A stretch of 64,000 nt of DNA, from the NCBI GenBank assembly GCA_025024175.1, contig QCXZ01000137.1:3224001-3288000 (forward strand). Direction: 5' to 3'. Of this stretch, positions 33,740-44,059 are shown one piece after another (position 1 is the first letter of the stretch; each line of letters begins with the position of its first letter). This DNA comes from Rhyzopertha dominica (Eukaryota > Arthropoda > Insecta > Coleoptera > Bostrichidae). Position numbers and translations under genes: made by a program. A model generated the notes under the pieces. It searched no databases, was not told where the DNA came from, and was given only the letters and a program-made list of their open reading frames with translations.

Positions 33740-34765
33740 CCTTAAAGATCTTTGAATATTAAATAACATTTATCGATTATTTTGAATAATATTAGCAGCT
33801 TCTTGAATATTCTGTCGTAATTCTTCGATAGAATTAATTGTTTCTTTGTAAACTATGTCCTTCATTTGTGACCATATTCAGAAGTCTAGAGGGTTGAAAT
33901 CTGGGCTTTTAGGTGGGCAAACAAATTCACTGCCACGCCCAATCCACCAGTGAGGAAAATGTTGATTCAGGTATTAGCGTACTGGAAGAAAAAAATATGG
34001 CGGTGTCCCGTCTTGCATAAACCACGTGTTCCACCTTATGGCTAGTGGTACATCTTCTAGTAGTGTGTTTAAATTTTATTCAATGAAATTTAAATAGAGG
34101 GGCCCGTTTAGATTAGGAGGAAGTTCAAAAGGACCAATAAAAAACATATCACACCTTACCTTGAATATATATTTACCTTGAATTCATGCTGAAAATATCG
34201 TTCCTTTAAAGCATGTGGATTTTTAGAGTCCCACAAATGATTGTTTTTCCGATTAAGAACACCTCACCTAGTAAACGTCGCCTCATCTGTGAAAATGAGG
34301 TTATTAAGAAAATCCTGGTTTTCGGTTTGTTTACCTAGGATAAATTGAGCAAACTGTAGGCGAACTGGTAAATCTTGAGGTAACAAATTTTGGACAGGAG
34401 TATAGTGATATGGATGGAGATTATCTTTCTTTAAAATTCTCCACATAGACGATCGGCTTATTCCTGTTGCCGCACTTAACCGACGAGTATTTATATGTGG
34501 ATTTTTCGAAATACGAACTAAAACTTCGTCTTCATCATCGAGGTTGATAGTTTTTCTAAAACCATTTAAACTTTTAGGACGAAGACACCATTTTTCGCCC
34601 AGGCGGATGTAAATACGTCTCAACAGTTTGTGATTGGGTTGTCTTCGATTTGGGTATAAATTCTAAATACCTTCTGGTCGCACCAAGTCTACTATAATTT
34701 TACTGAGCAAAAACACAAATCATATCACGTATTACACTGTTAGAAAATTCATTATGTCGTGACAT
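33740..34765 (-). pseudogene. DD41D-like transposase, heavily decayed
   Basis: From ATG at 34765: MSRHNEFSN..IRDMICVFAQ, a stop, NYSRLGATRRYLEF; HKLLRRIYIRLGEKW; frame 34623-34264 with ISKNPHINTRRLSAATGISRS and DNLHPYHYTPVQNLLPQDLP and LIFTDEATF (Asp 1); then FIGPFELPPNLNGPLYLNFI, WFMQDGTPPYFF (Asp 2), HWWIGRGSEFVCPPKSPDFN followed by PLDF (Asp 3), QMKDIVYKETINSIEELRQN. All three catalytic Asp codons are still readable, with several stops and shifts. A possible right end is CAGGGCGTTAG.. at about 35022; no left end found. Confidence 0.75.
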
Positions 34766-35690
34766 TTTCTTATTTTAGAATTTTTACTACAAATAATACT
34801 ATGTAAATTAGAAAAATACAATAAATACTCTTACTTAGTGGCAGTAAAGTTGTCAAATATTTCTTTACACGAAAAATTGATAAGTTGTAACACAAGCCTA
34901 CTTGAAAAAAAGTCAAAGTAATAACGGTGGCTTATGAGACTTTACACTGAATGTTTAAAATGCAAATTCCTCGAAAACTGATAATGAAATGAACTTAAGC
35001 AGGAGGGTGTAACTAACGCCCTGTATACATAGTGCTAAATTTAGCATTAAATTCTTAGTTCCCTTGTTAAAAAAAAACCATAAACTTGCCAATTTTCCAG
35101 ACGATACTGCTTAAAATCATAAAATTACTCAGAAATTTCAAATTAAATTTCCAATTTTGAACACCCTGTATAAGGCATGTTAAGCTCAATCACCATATNT
35201 TTGTGTGTAGTATCTCCAGTTCAGAGGTTGCCCATTCTCAATGAATCACCCTGTATATAAACCGCAAAAATTTTAAAATGTGCAACAGCAACAGAGGAGT
35301 TATGATACTTGTTTTATTTGGAGAAAATCTGTTTTAACTTTTTCTACTTCGGTAACAGAGAGTCCTACGTGAAAGCTGCAAATCTCGAGTAGGCACTTCC
35401 GATGTGATGTGTGGGTAGCGTTCTGACGTCGACAAAAAAAATCGCCACCACAAGAAAAATAAGTTTAGGGCACGAGTGTCCTCGATATAAACGACGTCCT
35501 CTCAATTCGTCATTTGGGCATTGTGGGGTCCAAGGCATTGTTGAAAAAAATACTCGAGATCTGCCATTATCTAGAGCTGATGACGCGTGAACGAGATTTT
35601 GGCTTTCGTTTAGGAAAACTGGGGTGTTACAAAATGGAATTTGTTTCATATTTTTGTTTTACGCTGTCAAAATGCCGTCTAGAGTGTAAT
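34766..35690. other. Spacer with several Tc1-type termini
   Basis: CCCTGTATA-type ends at about 35015, 35162 and 35250 suggest nested or tandem solo ends of mariner-like elements. One ambiguous base at 35199. No transposase here. Confidence 0.35.
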
Positions 35691-35699
35691 ATAGTTGTA

Positions 35700-36123
35700 A
35701 AATTAAATACCTATATTGATGCATATTATAAGTAGATTCCCAGCGATTGTCGTCTCTCAATCACTACTACTATCAGTATCACTGTCACTATCATTTTCTA
35801 GGTCTATAATTAGGTTTTTAAAAATATCCTTCCGTCTTTACTAGGTGCTGTAGGGTTAAAAAACAATGATAAGGCGGTAACCGGTAAGCGCAAGAGAATT
35901 AAATCATATTCAGACGCAATCTGATCGATTTTGTATTCTTTGTCCGAACGACTTCCAAAAATTCCTTAAAATAGTAGTAGTACTGTGAAATAAGACTCAT
36001 CGTCTATGATAACAAAATTATCGTTAGAAGGTTTCAAATTAGTTTCACGCAATTTTTGCAGTTACTTCTTTGCTCTTTTAACTGCTTTTGGCTATTATTT
36101 GGGTGCAGACTTTCCTTTTCTAA
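35700..36123 (-). pseudogene. DDE_3-type transposon remnant split by the Harbinger element
   Basis: Minus frames show DNFVIIDDESYFT (first catalytic Asp motif) and, after an internal deletion, DKEYKIDQIASEYDLILLRLP with FNPT, plus the tail TATCATTTTCTAGGTCTATAAT shared with the 16.2 kb copy. Reading continues across the insertion: the sequence after the Harbinger right end at 39018 (GAGTCTCGTTATTTTATT) is the other half of this remnant's upstream region. Confidence 0.5.
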
Positions 36124-36265
36124 AAGGCCCTACACACTGCGGTTTTTTCGCACAGTTTTACTCGAACGGGCAAAACTGTCGGTTTTGCACGTTTAACGTC
36201 GGCGCTATACACACTACAATTTTATAAACAGTCTTACCCGAGCCGTGAACGTATAAAGAAGTGAG

Positions 36266-38237
36266 ATGAAAAATTCAAATTTATATGCAGTGGCGGCGGC
36301 AATAGCTGTCAATAACAAAATTAGAAAAAAAACGTAGCAAGTGGGTGAAGGAATGGCTTTTGAAAAGAAGCCAATTTTCTCACATTAATTTATTAGATGA
36401 ATTAAAATTGGAGCCTGGGGATTGGTTCAATTATTTACGAATGGATTACGAAACATACTGTACTCTGTTGAAGTTAGTAAGCCCGTTAATTACAAAACAA
36501 GATACGCAATTAAGAAATGCTATCTCACCTCATGAACGCCTCACAGCAACTTTACGATTTGTTGCAACCGGCAGAAGCTACCAAGATTTAAAATTTTCGG
36601 TTATTATTTCACCCCAAGCATTGGGACAGATTATACCAGAAACGTGTAGTGCAATTTATTCAGTGCTGAAGAAGGATTATATGAAGGTAAGTTTTTGTAA
36701 TTTTTAGGTTAGATTAAAAATTAACATTTTGACGTAGACACAAATTTTATTTCCAAACTTATTACATTACATGTTATTAACTAGTGGGCTGAAATTGAGA
36801 AAAAAATGTCCTTGTAGTTATACTGTCGTCATGATTTAATTCTAATTCTGATGATGCATGCATGGGTTGTGATGGGGCATAAGTAAGCACAGGAGGAGGT
36901 GCTGATGATGTATGCCAGGGTTGTAAATTGGTATAAGAAGGCATAGTAGGATGTACCACAGATGGCTCAGCGGTTCCTTGAGAAATAGTGACTTTCGATT
37001 GTCTGTTAATATTACCTACATGTGCTTCGAATAATACATCCATAAGTAGCTTTTCTGTGACTACAGCTGTTTCTTTTGATAACTTTCTCAGCTTATACGC
37101 AATATTTTTTCCAATCACGTCAAACTCATCCTCATTTTCTTCATCTAGTTTCCGGTCCACCTTTTTTAGAATATCATCAGCAGAAATTTTAGTTCTTTTT
37201 GGTCTTGATTTTGGAGTAATTGTATCTGAAGATCCTGACATTCTTGATTGCGAAGTTGAAGCACATGAAATTGGTCGAGACTGCCAAGTACTTTCATCAA
37301 GTGATGCATTTGAAGGAGACTGTATAGAATTTTCCTCGTGATTGCTCTCGTTCTAAAAAATAATAATAACTACCTTTATATGTATACATTTAAGCAAATG
37401 ATACATTTAAATGATTTATAATTGTTGCAGTTCCCTAAAACAGAAGAAGAATGGAAACGTATTGCCAGAGATTTTGAGGAGAAATGGAACTATCCGCATT
37501 GTGTTGGAGCAGTTGATGGTAAACACGTGCAAATTATTCCACCACCAAATAGTGGCTCCTATTATTATAACTACAAAGGTTACCACAGTCTTGTTCTTCT
37601 GGCTATTTGCAACGCAAATTATGAATTCATTTTATGCGACTTCGGAACCAACGGTCGAGTTTCTGACGGCGGGGTAATAGACGAAACTTTGTTCTACGCG
37701 AAACTTAAGAATAAAACTCTACGGTTACCAACACCTTCAAAAGCAAGAAATACACAAAAACTGCTACCATATGTTTTCGTCGGCGATGAAGCTTTTGCTT
37801 TAAGAAACGATTTTTTAAAACCTTTTAATCGAAAGCAACTTGATAATAGTAAGAGAATATTTAATTATAGGCTTTCAAGATGCCGACGTATAATAGAAAA
37901 TGTATTTGGTATTTTGACTGCCAGGTTCTGAATATTTCACACGGCTATACACATGAAATTGGAAAATATCGAGAAAGTAGTGATGGCATGTTGCGTTCTA
38001 CATAATTTTCTACGAAAAAATCGTCAAGATTATTACACGCCAGTCACATGCTTTGATGTTGAAAATCCAGACACCGGTGACGTAGAACTTGGTTTGAGAT
38101 CAGAACCCCATACTTTGCTTGATCTTCAACGTGGACCTAGCAGGCATGCATCTTTAGATGCAAACAAAGGGCGGGATCTATTCACAAATTATTTTATTCA
38201 TGAAGGTGCTGTTCCTTGGCAACAAAACTTTGTATAA
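36266..38237 (+). pseudogene. Harbinger transposase (HARBI1-like), two exons, two lesions
   Basis: DDE nuclease that moves the element. Exon 1 36266-36686: start ATG, NLYAVAAAIAVNNKIRKK, a run of eight A (36325-36332) that is one base too long and shifts the frame into TAG, then KWVKEWLLKRSQFSHINLL, YLRMDYETY, LTATLRFVATGRSYQDLKF. Donor AAG-GTAAGT. Exon 2 37431-38237: FPKTEEEWKRIARDFEEKWN, CVGAVDGKHV (Asp 1), YHSLVLLAICNANYEF, FVGDEAF (Asp 2), RRIIENVFGILTARF (Glu), then TGA at 37929-37931 where CGA (a CpG change) is likely ancestral, and IEKVVMACCVLHNFLRK to the natural stop. Expected product about 408 residues. The two lesions are minor, so the copy is young or one lesion may be an assembly slip. 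Confidence 0.9.
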
Positions 38238-38713
38238 TTTTATAATGGTTCATGTATGAATATTGCAATTAAATAATGCAACCTAATAATTTGTTGTTTT
38301 TAATAATATCTACTCACCTCTTGTGTTTCTTGATCACTATCGACTTCAGTGTCTAAATTTGACACACTCATTCGAGTGTCCTCTTGGTCATCAAGAAATG
38401 ACAGTTCTTCGTAGTACCATAACCGGGGTATATATACATCATCACTTCCGGTACCTGTTCTCTTTGACGCCTTTACTTTTTTAAGTGCTTTCCTATAACA
38501 ACTCCGTAAAGAATCTATCTTTTTTTTAACAGTCTCCTTCGTTGCATCAGCATCAACCTCTTTTAATTTCTCTATTAAGTGTTCATATGCTTTATCCTTT
38601 TTAATTAGGTCACTATATTCTCGAGACTTGATTTTCCATAAACAGGTATGACTCCTATAGAGCTCTATAAATTCCAGTATAAACTGCCTATTCATATGCC
38701 TAAGGTCTGTCAT
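36777..38713 (-). CDS. Harbinger accessory protein with MADF domain, two exons
   Basis: Exon 1 38713-38318: MTDLRHMNRQFILEFIELY, CLWKIKSREYSDL, TVKKKIDSLRSCYRKALKK, a MADF (Myb/SANT-like) DNA-binding domain over residues 9-95, then WYYEELSFL and an acidic Asp/Glu stretch. Donor GAG-GTGAGT at 38317. Exon 2 from 37352 after TTTTTTAG: NESNHEENSIQS, basic KSRPKRTK, a helical KLRKLSKETAVVTEKLLMDV segment typical of the C-terminal interaction domain, then Pro/Ser/His-rich tail, TAA at 36777. The total is 323 codons without any lesion. In Harbinger systems this protein binds the ends and helps bring the transposase to the nucleus. Its intron contains transposase exon 2, and its own exon 2 lies in the transposase intron. 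Confidence 0.9.
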
Positions 38714-39020
38714 GTTTAAATTGCTTGATTGTTATTAAATATTACTGGATATATTTAATAATAAAGTGCTATTCGAGTTATTGCCACTGCACCACTGAAA
38801 AATCCGTACGGTTTTCGTGTACATACTACAGACTTGTACAGACACGCGCCAAACGGACGGGTAAATATCAGGAATCGTCGGATTATTTTCAGCCGTTTTG
38901 TTCGCCAGCAAGAAGGACGGTTTTCGGCTACACACTTTAGTTTTGCAACCTTCTTACTCGCACAGTTTTGCCCGTTCGAGTAAAACTGTGTGAAAAAACC
39001 GCAGTGTGTAGGGCCCTTAA

Positions 39021-39800
39021 GAGTCTCGTTATTTTATTATCGTTATTATTTTAAGGATATTTCTCACACGTAAATGTGATATTTTCGACCTGGTTTTCTT
39101 TATGACTGTCAGACCTTAACTTCTCGCCGCTTTCTTCAGCGATTTTCCTTCTCTTCTTGTGATATCGTACACTGTTTGTCAAAAACATTTTCCTTGTAAA
39201 ATATGTGTCTTGTAAAATTCGCCTTCTTTGCTTCGAAACATTTAAAGTAACTTGAAGAGTAAAGCTAAAAAATATGTTTTCTCACAGCTAACATTCCCAA
39301 ACGACCAAGGGCCTTGGCTGGGTGTAGTTTGACCACTAATAATTTTGCACAAACAACACCCTGTATTATCTGTTTTAATTAAAAAACCACAGCGTCGCAA
39401 TTCATTTCCAGGAGTAACGAAAATTGAATGACGGTGTTGGATTTTTGCCTGTTTAGCTGTATAGAACATGTGACTTCCAAAATGTCGTAGTATACATAAA
39501 AACAATGCTACTTCTAACGCTCTGTCATAGAAAGCCCATTACATAATACTAATATCAATCACTAGAGCTGAGACATTTGATTCGAATCAAATCGTTTATT
39601 CAATCCCGTAGATTCGAATCATACAAATCGTTCATGAATCGTTACCAAAAAGGGAGTTACCGAACTGTAAGACCTGGATAAAGGGAGCTGCAAAGTGCGT
39701 ACGTAACCAGTAACTGTAGTAGTGTTGCAGTGTTAACTTTCTCATTTTATTTACTATTGCTTTAACGATAAAAATCATACCTAACAAATCAGTATATGTA
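39021..39800. other. Spacer after Harbinger, remainder of the split remnant
   Basis: The first tens of bases continue the DDE_3-type remnant described at 35.7 kb. A minus frame at 39242-39505 (with HRHSIFVTPGNELRRCGFLI) is unassigned. Confidence 0.35.
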
Positions 39801-39808
39801 TAGTGGAA

Positions 39809-40069
39809 TTATAATGGAAGTATAATGTTTTGTTTAATTGATTTGCTTCTAATTTCTCCGTTTTGTTGACTTCTCCATGAGTCGAATGCATTAAAATTTT
39901 TAAAATTTAATTCAGTTTTTTTGATATCTGGATCATATACTTGCATAGCATATTTTACTAAAAAATCGGGGTATCCAAACAATTCCCTACTTCTAGCTTG
40001 TTTTAATCTGTCTTGTGTGTCAGGTAGAGCTTTGACATAGTGTTCTTTTGTGAATTTGTCACGTGATTG
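39809..40069 (-). CDS. Unassigned 86-codon open frame, possible transposon exon
   Basis: Open from a TGA at 40072-40070 to TAA at 39811-39809. Reading: SRDKFTKEHYVKALPDTQDR, LKQARSRELFGYPDFLVKYA, then MQVYDPDIKKTELNFKNFNA and FDSWRSQQNGEIR. The composition is protein-like (balanced charges, aromatic residues, no homopolymers) in a very AT-rich region where such frames are rare by chance. The only Met is about halfway, so it would be an internal exon or a 5'-truncated piece. I do not recognise the family. A transposon origin is likely given the neighbourhood, but it is an inference. Confidence 0.45.
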   Translation of the reverse strand, partial: QSRDKFTKEHYVKALPDTQDRLKQARSRELFGYPDFLVKYAMQVYDPDIKKTELNFKNFNAFDSWRSQQNGEIRSKSIKQNIILPL

Positions 40070-40268
40070 TCAGACAAAAACGAAAAATAATTTTGCTATT
40101 TGATTAAAATTATTTCGGCTTCAACAATAAAATACTATTTCTTTTTCAATTAGATTATTTTAATAAAATTGTAGCCTATCGTGACGTGCAGATGACCCCC
40201 CCCCCTCTGATTTGAAAGCTGGATCTGCCCTTGAAACGACATCTTTTATACATAAAGCTTTTTGTATA

Positions 40269-40997
40269 CAGGGTGTTCACGCTAACAGTCTACAATAGCT
40301 AGCTTTTTTATTTGAAGTCGTAGCATAGTGGTTTAAATGGGAAAGTTTCTTGATTTTTTGTGGAGAATTTGATGCTGTTTACAAAAAAACAATTGAACAT
40401 CATTCTACGATTTCGTGAACACAAATCATATTACCTGAGATATCTCAAAAACAAATGACTATAGGGTGTACCTTAATACTTTTTTATTTAATGCGACACC
40501 CTTAATCGAATACGCTATAAAAAGTGGGATCGTTCTATTTAAAATAAAAAAATTGTAGTCAATATCTTTGACAAATGATGTTCAACTGTTTTTTGTGAAC
40601 ACCATCAAATTCTTCACAACAAATCAAGAAACTTTTCCATTTAAACCACTATGCTACGATTTCAAATAAAAAAGTAGCTATTGTAGACTGTTTCGTGAAC
40701 ACAAATCATATTACCTGAGATATCTTAAAAACAAATGACTATAGGGTGTTGGTACCTTAATACTTTTTTATTTAATTCGACGCCCTTAATCGAATGCGCT
40801 ATAAAAAGTGGGGTCGTTCTATTTAAAATAACAAACTTGTAGTCAATATCTTTGACAAATGATGTTCAACAACTGTTTTTTTTGTAAACGCCATCAAATT
40901 CTTCACAAATAATCAAGAAACTTTCCTATTTAAACCACTATGCTACGATTTTAAATAAAAAAGTTAGCTATTGTAGACTGTTAGCGTGAACACCCTG
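40269..40997. mobile_element. Foldback MITE with an internal tandem duplication
   Basis: Left CAGGGTGTTCACGCTAACAG and right mirrored ..CTGTTAGCGTGAACACCCTG. The arms, roughly 140 bp, contain AGTGGTTTAAATGGGAAAG and TTCTTGATTTTTTGTGGAGA, found in inverted form twice on the right side (about 40605-40690 and 40905-40990) because a unit of about 290 bp (CGTGAACACAAATCATATTA ... TAGACTGTT) is tandemly duplicated. The flank is TA on the left but TT on the right, so the target duplication is uncertain. Confidence 0.8.
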
Positions 40998-41000
40998 TTA

Positions 41001-41225
41001 TTTAATATGTTTTACTTGGAAATAGCATTTTTCTGAATTGAAATCGTTTAATTTTTATTTGGGTTGTCAAATGCAGCAACAGGTAACTAGTCACCTAATC
41101 GTCTGCACTAGAAAAGGACATATTAATCAATTTAACAAATTTCACTCACAAAAAATGTGCTTTTAGTGGACAGCAGAGGGTTTTATACCTCAAAACCGTT
41201 TATAATGTTATTCTGTCACTATTTT
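41001..41225. other. Short spacer
   Basis: No feature seen. Confidence 0.3.
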
Positions 41226-41850
41226 CGTCATACCCCCTAAAATTCTGCAGAGCACGTGCTAATAAAAACCAGCAGCATCTGCATGTTTTTTTGCCTCGGA
41301 TGTAACAGAAAAAAATAACATTTGTTGCAGGCCGGTCATGCAGGTAGCCTGCCCATGCTCTGTAAAATGAACCTATTAAATCCGATGGATCGGACCGGGG
41401 CCCTCAAAGAAATAATAAATTCAGACAGCGCGTGTTACACATAAGGATACAAATAAGATCGCAGCTTATCGCGACCGTTGGGAGTTTTTGCCCTTTGTCC
41501 ACGGCTTTGTCCAGTTCCTTGAGCCCGTACCGGTGTTCGTTTCATTTTCTGTCGGAAACATCGAAAATCGATCTTGTAACGCAGCCCTGATCTGACTGTA
41601 GACAATTGGCAAAACCTAATTCGCCATGGAGAATTCACCCTTGCTGCTGCAACCCTTCAAACGTGTCCAGTTCGCGATGGGGTGAGACTTTCCCTAAATT
41701 CGGCAAAAATGAGGGGTGCCTTGCCCCGGAAAGGGAAGTTGTGTACAGTCTGATCTAATGTTATGTCATCATCTCGGATGGACCGCGCTGTGTGGCGATG
41801 ATGCCAAGTCGAAATCGGGTTGAAATCACTAACTACTCTTACAGCTTTTG
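41226..41850. other. GC-elevated unique island
   Basis: Block with CCGG- and GATGG-containing sequence, no repeat, no credible protein frame (two minus frames, 41435-41638 and 41657-41902, are of random character). Candidate regulatory DNA by position. Confidence 0.3.
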
Positions 41851-42052
41851 AGAAACAGCTCCAAAAAATATTTTTTATTAATAACAATATAGTTTTTTTC
41901 AAACGTCATTAAAGTGGCAATTTTCTGCAGCTAGCATAGGAGCCAAAGTGTCAAATTATATCTTAGCAACAATGACACTCACTTTTGCTGCATATACGCA
42001 GCAAAAATCATTTGCAGCCACGGCGGCAAATATTAAGGAAACTTGATTAATA

Positions 42053-42142
42053 TTATGAAGTTTTATTCGTCGGTAGCAAATTATTTACAACTTCTGAAGC
42101 GGCCTCAGCCACTTCAGGGGGCGTGCATTCGATGTCTGACAT
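42053..42142 (-). pseudogene. Short N-terminal fragment, possibly tyrosine-recombinase (Crypton-like)
   Basis: ATG at 42142 followed by MSDIECTPPEVAEAASEVVN and NLLP, ending at TAA 42053. Acidic start, PPEV and 'NLLP' resemble the N-terminus of insect Crypton-type recombinase-like proteins that continue with a Lys/Ser-rich motif; here the frame stops after 29 codons. Too short for certainty. Confidence 0.3.
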
Positions 42143-42149
42143 GGCGAAA

Positions 42150-43100
42150 ACTGCAAAATGATTAGTTCCAATGGGAAATATTTTTAGAATATTCGGTAAA
42201 ACTTACAAAATTATTATTTTTCTGGTTGTTTACATTTCGTCACTAGAGAAACCTTTCCCAGAGCAAACTAAAATAATCACTGAAGCACGATACGCAAATT
42301 TAAAATTACTCAAATTTTTAATTAGTGCTAGATTCTTTTTCGACTGGACCTATCTGCCTCGCAAGCTCGGCAGTTAAACTCCAGCCTTGCTACATAAAAG
42401 TTCACTTTATCTCCTCATAACATAATATACTATTATTTCCTACATGTTTGCACACACTTACAGGAAATGCATACATGTCGTACAAAATAAATCTTATGCA
42501 TGTCATACATGAGAAAAAAAAAGGAATAATCCTCCAAACAAAGACATGTAAAAGTTATGTTAAATTAGACACCAGTCATTTAATAGAGTCACTGTGAATA
42601 TGATTAACATATCATTAAAAAGTACTCCCAAATACCTAACAATGGATATTATACCCAGAACTTGACCATCAATATGATATTGGTGTAAGTTTACGACCCA
42701 AATATACAGGGTGGGCCAAGTAAACATATTTCTTCCATAACTCCACAACTATTGAAAATATGAAAACCTTTTTATACAAAAGTGATCCAATTTTATATGC
42801 TGCATATTGTAAAAATATTTTTGAAAACCGTTCACTTCCTGTTATACCGGAAACGCATACCAACTTCCTTATTTTAAATAGAACCCCCCGTATTATTTAC
42901 ATTTTTGCATTCCTTGTTTAATTCTAAGGTTATTTTGTATAACATACCATACCTCTAAAATGTACAATTTTCGAGAAAATAAGTGCTAAAGCAAAAAATC
43001 GCTGTTTGCAGCGCTCTTCACCATTTTAAATATCTTCCAATATGAGGCACCTAGAAGACTGCGGTTTACGCGCCGCGTAAGTTAAGAAAATGGCCTATCA
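42150..43100. other. AT-rich stretch with one Tc1-type terminus
   Basis: ATATACAGGGTGGGCCAAGT near 42703 is a typical IS630-type end followed by about 200 bp of AT-rich sequence; no partner end found. Otherwise nothing. Confidence 0.35.
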
Positions 43101-43104
43101 TTTG

Positions 43105-43895
43105 CGTCTTCAAACAGGTTTATTATTTTTACGTTAAAAGTATTACATCAATTGCCATATGAAATATTTCAAACTGCGATAAGTCAATTTATTTAAATGG
43201 AACATGCAACCCTTTTTACACCATCGGATGCAAAATTAAATTTTCTTTAATTTGATATCAGGTGGTCACTATCTATTACTAACAGTTTTGCAACAATTTG
43301 CGTTTTTCTGATTTTTTTGATTAAAATTGCTTGTACGCCTTGACAAGATCTGGAAGGCGGCAAAATATCGGCGCTGACTCTGAAATGTGAGTATCTGCAA
43401 CCTTAAAGTTAATTATCCCACTAAACACTACCGAATATGTTAAAAATACACACTCACGTTTCGGAGTTGTGGGGTGACATTGATCTGCAACCTCCACTAC
43501 TATCGCCGTGCATATTGTAGCTTGGCAGCAGTTATAACAAGGCGGCACAAAGAATTCGCCCGCGTTGCACGAATCATTTATAGAAACCCTGTATTTGAAT
43601 AAACTGTGCTAAAACTCACCAAGGGCCAGCGCTGACATTTTGCCGCCTCCTATGTCTTGTCAAGACGTACCTGATGTGAGATTTTAATCTAAAAATTCAG
43701 AAAAACGCAAATTGTTGCAAAACTGTTAGTAATAGTTAGTGACAACCTGATATCAAATTAAAGATAATTTAATTTTGCATTCGATAGTGCGATAGTTGCA
43801 TGTTCCATTAAAAAAATTGACTTATCGCAGTTTGAAATATTTCATATGGCAGCTGAATAAAAGTAAGCGCTATGATAGTGTGATAGTCTTGTTTA
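43105..43895. mobile_element. Foldback element with about 270-bp inverted arms
   Basis: Left arm 43105-43375 and right arm 43630-43895 are imperfect reverse complements. Mirrored phrases include CATATGAAATATTTCAAACT, CGATAAGTCAATTT, AATTTAATTTTGCAT, TTTGCAACAATTTGCG and GACAAGA.C. The 250-bp centre has no credible gene. No clear target duplication. Probably a non-autonomous DNA element. Confidence 0.8.
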
Positions 43896-44059
43896 AAGAC
43901 AATAAACCCACGGCCCTAAAGAATCTCTAATGAATGATCCCGTAGACGTACCCAGAGCTCCAGCAAGCGACCGGACAAACAGATGAAATCATAAAGAAAA
44001 CGTCAAACCATCATGAAATAGCAACCTAAACAAGCTACAGAAAGCGAAAAACTACATAA

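Larger units (their letters stand above)
36124..39017 (+). mobile_element. PIF/Harbinger element with two genes, TAA target duplication
   Basis: Ends AAGGCCCTACACACTGCGG (36124) and its mirror ..CAGTGTGTAGGGCCCT (39017), with TAA at 36121-36123 and 39018-39020. The terminal repeats continue about 50 bp (CACAGTTTTACTCGAACGGG and complement). Length 2894 bp. It holds a transposase on the plus strand and a MADF-domain gene on the minus strand with interlocked exons. TWA duplications and the two-gene layout are diagnostic for this superfamily. Confidence 0.93.

Noticed and set aside
35365..35649. 94-codon minus frame with RSRVFFSTMPWTPQCP
   Set aside because: No family resemblance and interrupted by an antiparallel open frame; likely chance.
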